DNA of 64,000 nucleotides from Pseudomonadota bacterium (GTDB lineage Bacteria > Pseudomonadota > Gammaproteobacteria > Steroidobacterales > Steroidobacteraceae), in NCBI GenBank assembly GCA_003242685.1, contig QGVD01000010.1, positions 4,560-68,559 of the forward strand, in the 5' to 3' direction. A program made the translations under genes and the position numbers. The notes beneath the pieces are model-generated. The model did no database searches, had not been told where the DNA came from, and worked only from the letters and a program-made list of their open reading frames with translations. Shown in pieces: positions 60,087 to 64,000 of this stretch. The first letter of the stretch is position 1; the number at the start of each line of letters is the position of its first letter.

Positions 60087-63000
60087 GTGACGAAACAGGA
60101 CACACGGCCCGCAGACACCCTCGATGAGCTCGTCCGAGGCGTCGCGCAGCTTCTCGAGCAGGCGCCCGGCTTCGTCGCCATCTTCGCCGGGCCCGATCAC
60201 GTCGTGCGCTTCGCGAACGCGAGCTTCCGCCGGCTCGTCGGCGAGCGGGACATCATCGGGAGGCCGCTTCGCGATTGCCTTCCCGAGCTCGAAGGCCAGG
60301 GCTACTTCGCGATGCTCGACGCGGTCTACGCCCGCGGTGAAGGCGTCATCGGTGAAGGCCTCACGGCCATGGTGCGATCCACCGCGGACGGAGCGCTCGA
60401 GCAGCGTCACGTCGATTTCACATGCCAGCCACTTCGCGGGCCCGACGGCGAAGTACAGGGCGTATTCGTCGAAGGTCACGACGTCACCGCACGCAAGCGC
60501 GCCGAGCAGGAGCGCAACGCGCTCCTCGCGCGCGAGCAGGCCGCACGGCGCGAGCTGGAGATCGTCAACGAGCGATTGCGCACGGCACAGCGCATCGCGC
60601 GCGTGGGGAGCTGGGAGCACCGGCTCGAAGACGACTCGCTGATCTGGTCCGACGAGGTCTACCGCATCCTCGGGCTCACGCCCGGCTCCGACTGCGAGCG
60701 GCTCGAGGTGTTCATGTCCCTCGTGCATCCCGAGGACCGCCAGAAGCTGCGCGAGGAATACGATCGCGCCCTGCGGGGCGACGGCCGTGTGGAGTACGAG
60801 TACCGCATCATCCGGCCCGACGGCGAAGTTCGCATCCTCCTCGAGCGTGCGGAGGTGCGGTGTGACTCGAGCGGCCGCGTGGTCGCCGTATCCGGCACGG
60901 TGCAGGACATCACCGAGCGCCGCGCCGCCGAGGAACGGCTCCGCCGGAGCGAGGCGCTGGTGCAGATCGCCGGACGCGTCGCGCGCCTCGGCGGCTGGGC
61001 GCTCGATCTCGCCGACCCGGATCCGCGCTTCGAGTGGTCCGACGAAGTGTGCGCCATCTACGAGGTGCCGGTCGGCACGCGTCCGACGATGGAAGAGGTG
61101 CTCGAGCTGTGCGCGCCCGAGTGGCGCGTGAAGCTCATCGCCGCCTTCGAATCCTGTCTGCGCGAGGGCGTCGGGTTCGATCTCGAAGTGCAGGTGCTGT
61201 CGGCCAGCGGCCGGCGGCTCTGGGTGCGGATGCTCGGCCAGGCCGTTCGCGACGAGCACGGGCGGGTCACGCGGCTCGAGGGTGCGCTCCAGGACGTCAC
61301 CGCGCCGCGTGCGGCACAGGAGACGCTGCGCAAGAGCGAGGAGCGCTTCGCGATCGTCGCGAAGGCGACGAGCGACGCAATCTGGGACTGGAATCTCGAG
61401 AACGACACCGTCTGGTGGAACGACGGCATGCAGAAGCTGTTCGGCTACAGCGCCGCGGAGCTCGAGCCGGACAGCCGATCGTGGACGGAGCGCATCCATC
61501 CCGACGACGCAGAGCGGATCCGGGCCTCGATTCAGTCGTTCATCGAGGGCACGGAGGCGAACTGGGTCGGCGAATACCGCTTCCGCCGCAAGGACGGCAG
61601 CTATGCTTCCGTGCTCGATCGAGCGTTCCTGGTGCGCGACTCCACCGGCCGACCCGTACGCATGGTCGGCAGCATGGCGGACATCTCGCAGCAGAAGCTC
61701 GCGGAGGAAAGGATCCGCGCGAGCGAAGCGCGCCTGCGCGAGATGGCCGACAACATCGAGGACATGTTCTACAGCCGCACCGCGGACTGTACGCGCCTGT
61801 TCTACGTGAGTCCGGGGTTCGAGCGCATCTTCGGAAGGTCCTGCCAGAGTCTCTACGAAGATCCGCAGTCGCTCGTCGCCGCGGTGCTGCCCGAGGACCG
61901 GCCCACGCTGGTGGACGGCATGCAGCGTCTCGCTGCGGGCGAACAGACGGAGCTCTATTACCGCATCCTCCGGCCGGACGGCGAGGTGCGCTGGGTGCGC
62001 AGCCGCTCGTATCCCGTGCTGAACGAGCAGGGACAGGTGGAGCGCGTGGTCGGCTCCGTCCGCGACATCACCGCGCAGGTGCTCGCGCAGGAGCGGCTGC
62101 AGGAGAGCGAGCGGCGCAAGAGCGCGATCCTCGAGGCGAGTCTCGATGCCTGCATCAGCATCGATCAGGAAGGCAGGGTCATCGAGTGGAACCGCGCGGC
62201 CGAGCGCCTGTTCGGCTACGAGCGGGAAGCGGCGATGGGCCGCGATCTTGCGGAGCTGATCGTCCCGCAGCGGATTTGCAGGCGTCACTCTGAAGGCCTC
62301 GACCGCTACGTGCGGACGGGCATGAGCGAGGCAATCGGGAAACGGATCGAGATACCCGCACGGCGGGCCGACGGGAGCGAGTTTCCGATCGAGCTCGCGG
62401 CCGTGCGCATCGATCTGCCGACGGGACCGATCATCACGGCATTCGTGCGCGACATCACCGAGCGCAAGCGCGCCGAGCGGCAGGCGGTCGAGCATCAGCG
62501 CCGGCTCCTTCAGCTCGCCCATCACGATTCGCTGACCAAGCTCCCGAACCGGCTGCAGCTCCAGTCTTCACTGCCCGATGCGCTCGAGCGCGCGCGGCGC
62601 TCGGGCCGGCTCCTGGCGCTCCTCTACATCGACGTCGATCACTTCAAGCACATCAACGACTCGCAGGGACACGGCCGGGGAGACGCGCTGCTGCAGATCA
62701 TCGCGCAGCGGCTGCGTCACACGGTCGGCCGCCACGACGTCGTGGTGCGCATGGGCGGCGACGAGTTCGTGGTCGTCGCCGGAGAGCTGCCCGACCGGAC
62801 GGCTGCCGAGAGCCTCGCGGGCCGCATTCTCGATTCGCTGCGCAGCGCGATGTGCTCCGATGGCGTGACGCTCAGCGTGACGGCGAGCATCGGCATCAGC
62901 GTGTTCCCGGACGACGGAGCGGATCCCGAGATGCTGCTCAAGCACGCGGACATCGCGCTCTATCAGGCGAAGGAACGGGGCCGGAACACGTTCCAGTTCT

Positions 63001-63857
63001 TCACGCCCGACATGAACTCGCGGCTGATGGAGCGCGTCGTGCTCGAGCAGGCGCTGCGCCGCGCGATCGGAACCGAGCAGATCTATCTCGAGTACCAGCC
63101 GATCGTCGACGTCGCGAGCGGCACGACCGTGGCGCTCGAGGCGCTGCTGCGCTGGCGTCATCCCGAGCTCGGTGCGATCTCGCCGACGCGCTGCGTGCCC
63201 GTGGCGGAGGAGTGCGGTGCGATCGTCGAGCTCGGCAACCAGGTGCTGCGGCTTGCGTGCCGGCAGCTCGACGAGTGGCGGCGGGCGGACGTGCCGCTCG
63301 TGCCGGTGTGCATCGATCTCTCGCCGAAGCAGCTCGACCGCGGGCGGATTCAGGAGACCGTCGCCGAGCTGTGCCGGGAGTTCGAGCTCGAACCCTCGCT
63401 CCTCGGCTTCGAGATCACCGAGAGCGCCGTGATGCAGCACGTGGAGCGGCACCTCGCGGTACTGCATTCGCTGCGCCGCTTCGGCTGCCGGATCGGCATC
63501 GACGACTTCGGCACGGGATACTCGAGCCTGAGCTATCTCAAGCACCTGCCGATCAACACGGTGAAGATCGACCGTGCGTTCGTGCGCGACATGGCGACGG
63601 ACGGCAACGACGTGGCGATCGTGAGCGCGATCGTCGCGATGGCGCAGACGCTCGGCCTGCGCACGGTCGCGGAGGGCGTGGAACGGCCCGAGCAGCTCGC
63701 TCAGCTCCGCGAGCTCGGTTGCGAATTTGCGCAGGGGTATTACCTGGGACGCCCGATGCAACCGGACGCCCCGGCTCTCATCGAGCGGCTGCGTTCGAGC
63801 GACGGCGGCTCCATGACCGTGAGCCGCCGTGCGCTGCGTCTTTCCGGCGGACGCTGA
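60087..63857 (+). CDS. Multi-PAS GGDEF-EAL cyclic-di-GMP signalling protein
   Basis: 1256 residues, GTG start at 60087, no membrane segment. About six PAS/PAC modules fill 1-800, several closing with the PAC pattern VVAVSGTVQDITERR or RVVGSVRDITAQ. The diguanylate cyclase domain has DVDHFKHINDSQGHGRGD and an intact GGDEF at about 890-894; the upstream RxxD inhibitory site is not present. The EAL domain has E1018 (EALLRW), FEITES, DDFGTGYSS, KIDRAFV and AEGVE, all needed for phosphodiesterase action. Both activities look possible; the PAS array likely decides between them. It would be a soluble sensor of redox, oxygen or small ligands. Confidence 0.93.
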   Translation: MTKQDTRPADTLDELVRGVAQLLEQAPGFVAIFAGPDHVVRFANASFRRLVGERDIIGRPLRDCLPELEGQGYFAMLDAVYARGEGVIGEGLTAMVRSTADGALEQRHVDFTCQPLRGPDGEVQGVFVEGHDVTARKRAEQERNALLAREQAARRELEIVNERLRTAQRIARVGSWEHRLEDDSLIWSDEVYRILGLTPGSDCERLEVFMSLVHPEDRQKLREEYDRALRGDGRVEYEYRIIRPDGEVRILLERAEVRCDSSGRVVAVSGTVQDITERRAAEERLRRSEALVQIAGRVARLGGWALDLADPDPRFEWSDEVCAIYEVPVGTRPTMEEVLELCAPEWRVKLIAAFESCLREGVGFDLEVQVLSASGRRLWVRMLGQAVRDEHGRVTRLEGALQDVTAPRAAQETLRKSEERFAIVAKATSDAIWDWNLENDTVWWNDGMQKLFGYSAAELEPDSRSWTERIHPDDAERIRASIQSFIEGTEANWVGEYRFRRKDGSYASVLDRAFLVRDSTGRPVRMVGSMADISQQKLAEERIRASEARLREMADNIEDMFYSRTADCTRLFYVSPGFERIFGRSCQSLYEDPQSLVAAVLPEDRPTLVDGMQRLAAGEQTELYYRILRPDGEVRWVRSRSYPVLNEQGQVERVVGSVRDITAQVLAQERLQESERRKSAILEASLDACISIDQEGRVIEWNRAAERLFGYEREAAMGRDLAELIVPQRICRRHSEGLDRYVRTGMSEAIGKRIEIPARRADGSEFPIELAAVRIDLPTGPIITAFVRDITERKRAERQAVEHQRRLLQLAHHDSLTKLPNRLQLQSSLPDALERARRSGRLLALLYIDVDHFKHINDSQGHGRGDALLQIIAQRLRHTVGRHDVVVRMGGDEFVVVAGELPDRTAAESLAGRILDSLRSAMCSDGVTLSVTASIGISVFPDDGADPEMLLKHADIALYQAKERGRNTFQFFTPDMNSRLMERVVLEQALRRAIGTEQIYLEYQPIVDVASGTTVALEALLRWRHPELGAISPTRCVPVAEECGAIVELGNQVLRLACRQLDEWRRADVPLVPVCIDLSPKQLDRGRIQETVAELCREFELEPSLLGFEITESAVMQHVERHLAVLHSLRRFGCRIGIDDFGTGYSSLSYLKHLPINTVKIDRAFVRDMATDGNDVAIVSAIVAMAQTLGLRTVAEGVERPEQLAQLRELGCEFAQGYYLGRPMQPDAPALIERLRSSDGGSMTVSRRALRLSGGR

Positions 63858-63863
63858 AGGCTC

Positions 63864-64000
63864 TCAGGCCTCTCCCCAGACCTCGCGGGCGATCTCGACG
63901 ACGAGGCGGAGCTTCGCAGCCTGCGCCTCCATGTCGATCGCGTTGCCCTCGACGGTGCTGGCGAATCCGCACTGTGGGGAGATGCTGGCCTGCTCGAGCG
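63864..64000 (-). CDS. MetE-like methyltransferase, C-terminal end (partial)
   Basis: Only the last 45 codons are inside the window; the stop is TGA at 63866-63864 and the start lies right of the window. The residues include ISPQCGFASTVEGN and LRLVVEIAREVWGEA, matching the C-terminal zinc-site region (the cysteine in SPQCGF) of cobalamin-independent methionine synthase family proteins. Whether it is a full MetE or one of the shorter MetE-C-like proteins cannot be seen. Confidence 0.75.
   Translation of the reverse strand, partial: LEQASISPQCGFASTVEGNAIDMEAQAAKLRLVVEIAREVWGEA

Noticed and set aside
58968..62525. 1185-codon open frame on the minus strand across the amidohydrolase and the PAS-GGDEF-EAL gene
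   Set aside because: Same explanation: an antisense frame kept open by GC-rich codon use.

Overview
The window is high-GC DNA (my impression is about two thirds G+C) from a proteobacterium, most likely a gammaproteobacterium. The reasons are the gene orders dksA-gluQRS, zipA-ligA, yciB-bolA, yciO-trpS-scpA-scpB-rluB, serC-serA-pheA-hisC-aroA-cmk-rpsA-ihfB-lapB and rimP-nusA-infB-rbfA-truB-rpsO-pnp, plus ubiquinone synthesis (ubiG). Family-level placement (a Steroidobacter- or Nevskia-like lineage) is only a guess. I see no tRNA, rRNA, insertion sequence, prophage or CRISPR array. This is mostly core chromosome with an accessory exporter cluster near the right end.

Left end (1-3.3 kb): the tail of a molybdenum-hydroxylase FAD subunit, a 50-residue one-helix membrane protein, a cytochrome b and an unknown helical protein. 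Facing them are the last two enzymes of protocatechuate/gallate meta-cleavage (GalC/LigK aldolase and GalD/LigU tautomerase). This suggests an aromatic-compound catabolic neighbourhood.

3.5-12.2 kb is the transcription/translation operon rimP-nusA-infB-rbfA-truB, then rpsO-pnp, with a promoter, a double-hairpin leader and a structured rpsO-pnp spacer. 12.2-15 kb (minus strand) holds phaR, gluQRS, dksA and queF. 15.1-28.4 kb carries the chromosome-organisation genes smc, zipA, ligA and scpA/scpB around yciB-bolA-ppiase, yciO, trpS and an rluB-like gene. 28.4-34.2 kb (minus strand) is a tightly packed set: yciK, a squalene/phytoene-synthase-like gene, rmuC, gph, ubiG and a degenerate MtaD-like amidohydrolase.

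34.3-48.7 kb (plus strand) has gyrA, the serine/aromatic/histidine genes serC, serA, pheA, hisC and aroA (class II EPSP synthase motifs), then cmk, rpsA, ihfB, lapB, a ComEA-like gene and galU.

48.7-56.3 kb (minus strand) is the most interesting stretch. A MacB-like exporter (HlyD-type adaptor, ATPase, two FtsX-type permeases) is followed by an NtrC-type sigma-54 activator and an NtrY-like kinase. In front of the adaptor gene lies a near-perfect -24/-12 promoter, and 100-190 bp upstream of that an array of CGGACAC/GTGTCCG half-sites. The sequence therefore contains a likely complete circuit: sensor, activator, enhancer, promoter and exporter.

56.5-64 kb holds a DUF2934 protein, LD-carboxypeptidase, an unknown conserved protein, a small lipid-A-synthase-N-like membrane protein, an amidohydrolase, a large multi-PAS GGDEF-EAL protein, and the end of a MetE-like gene.
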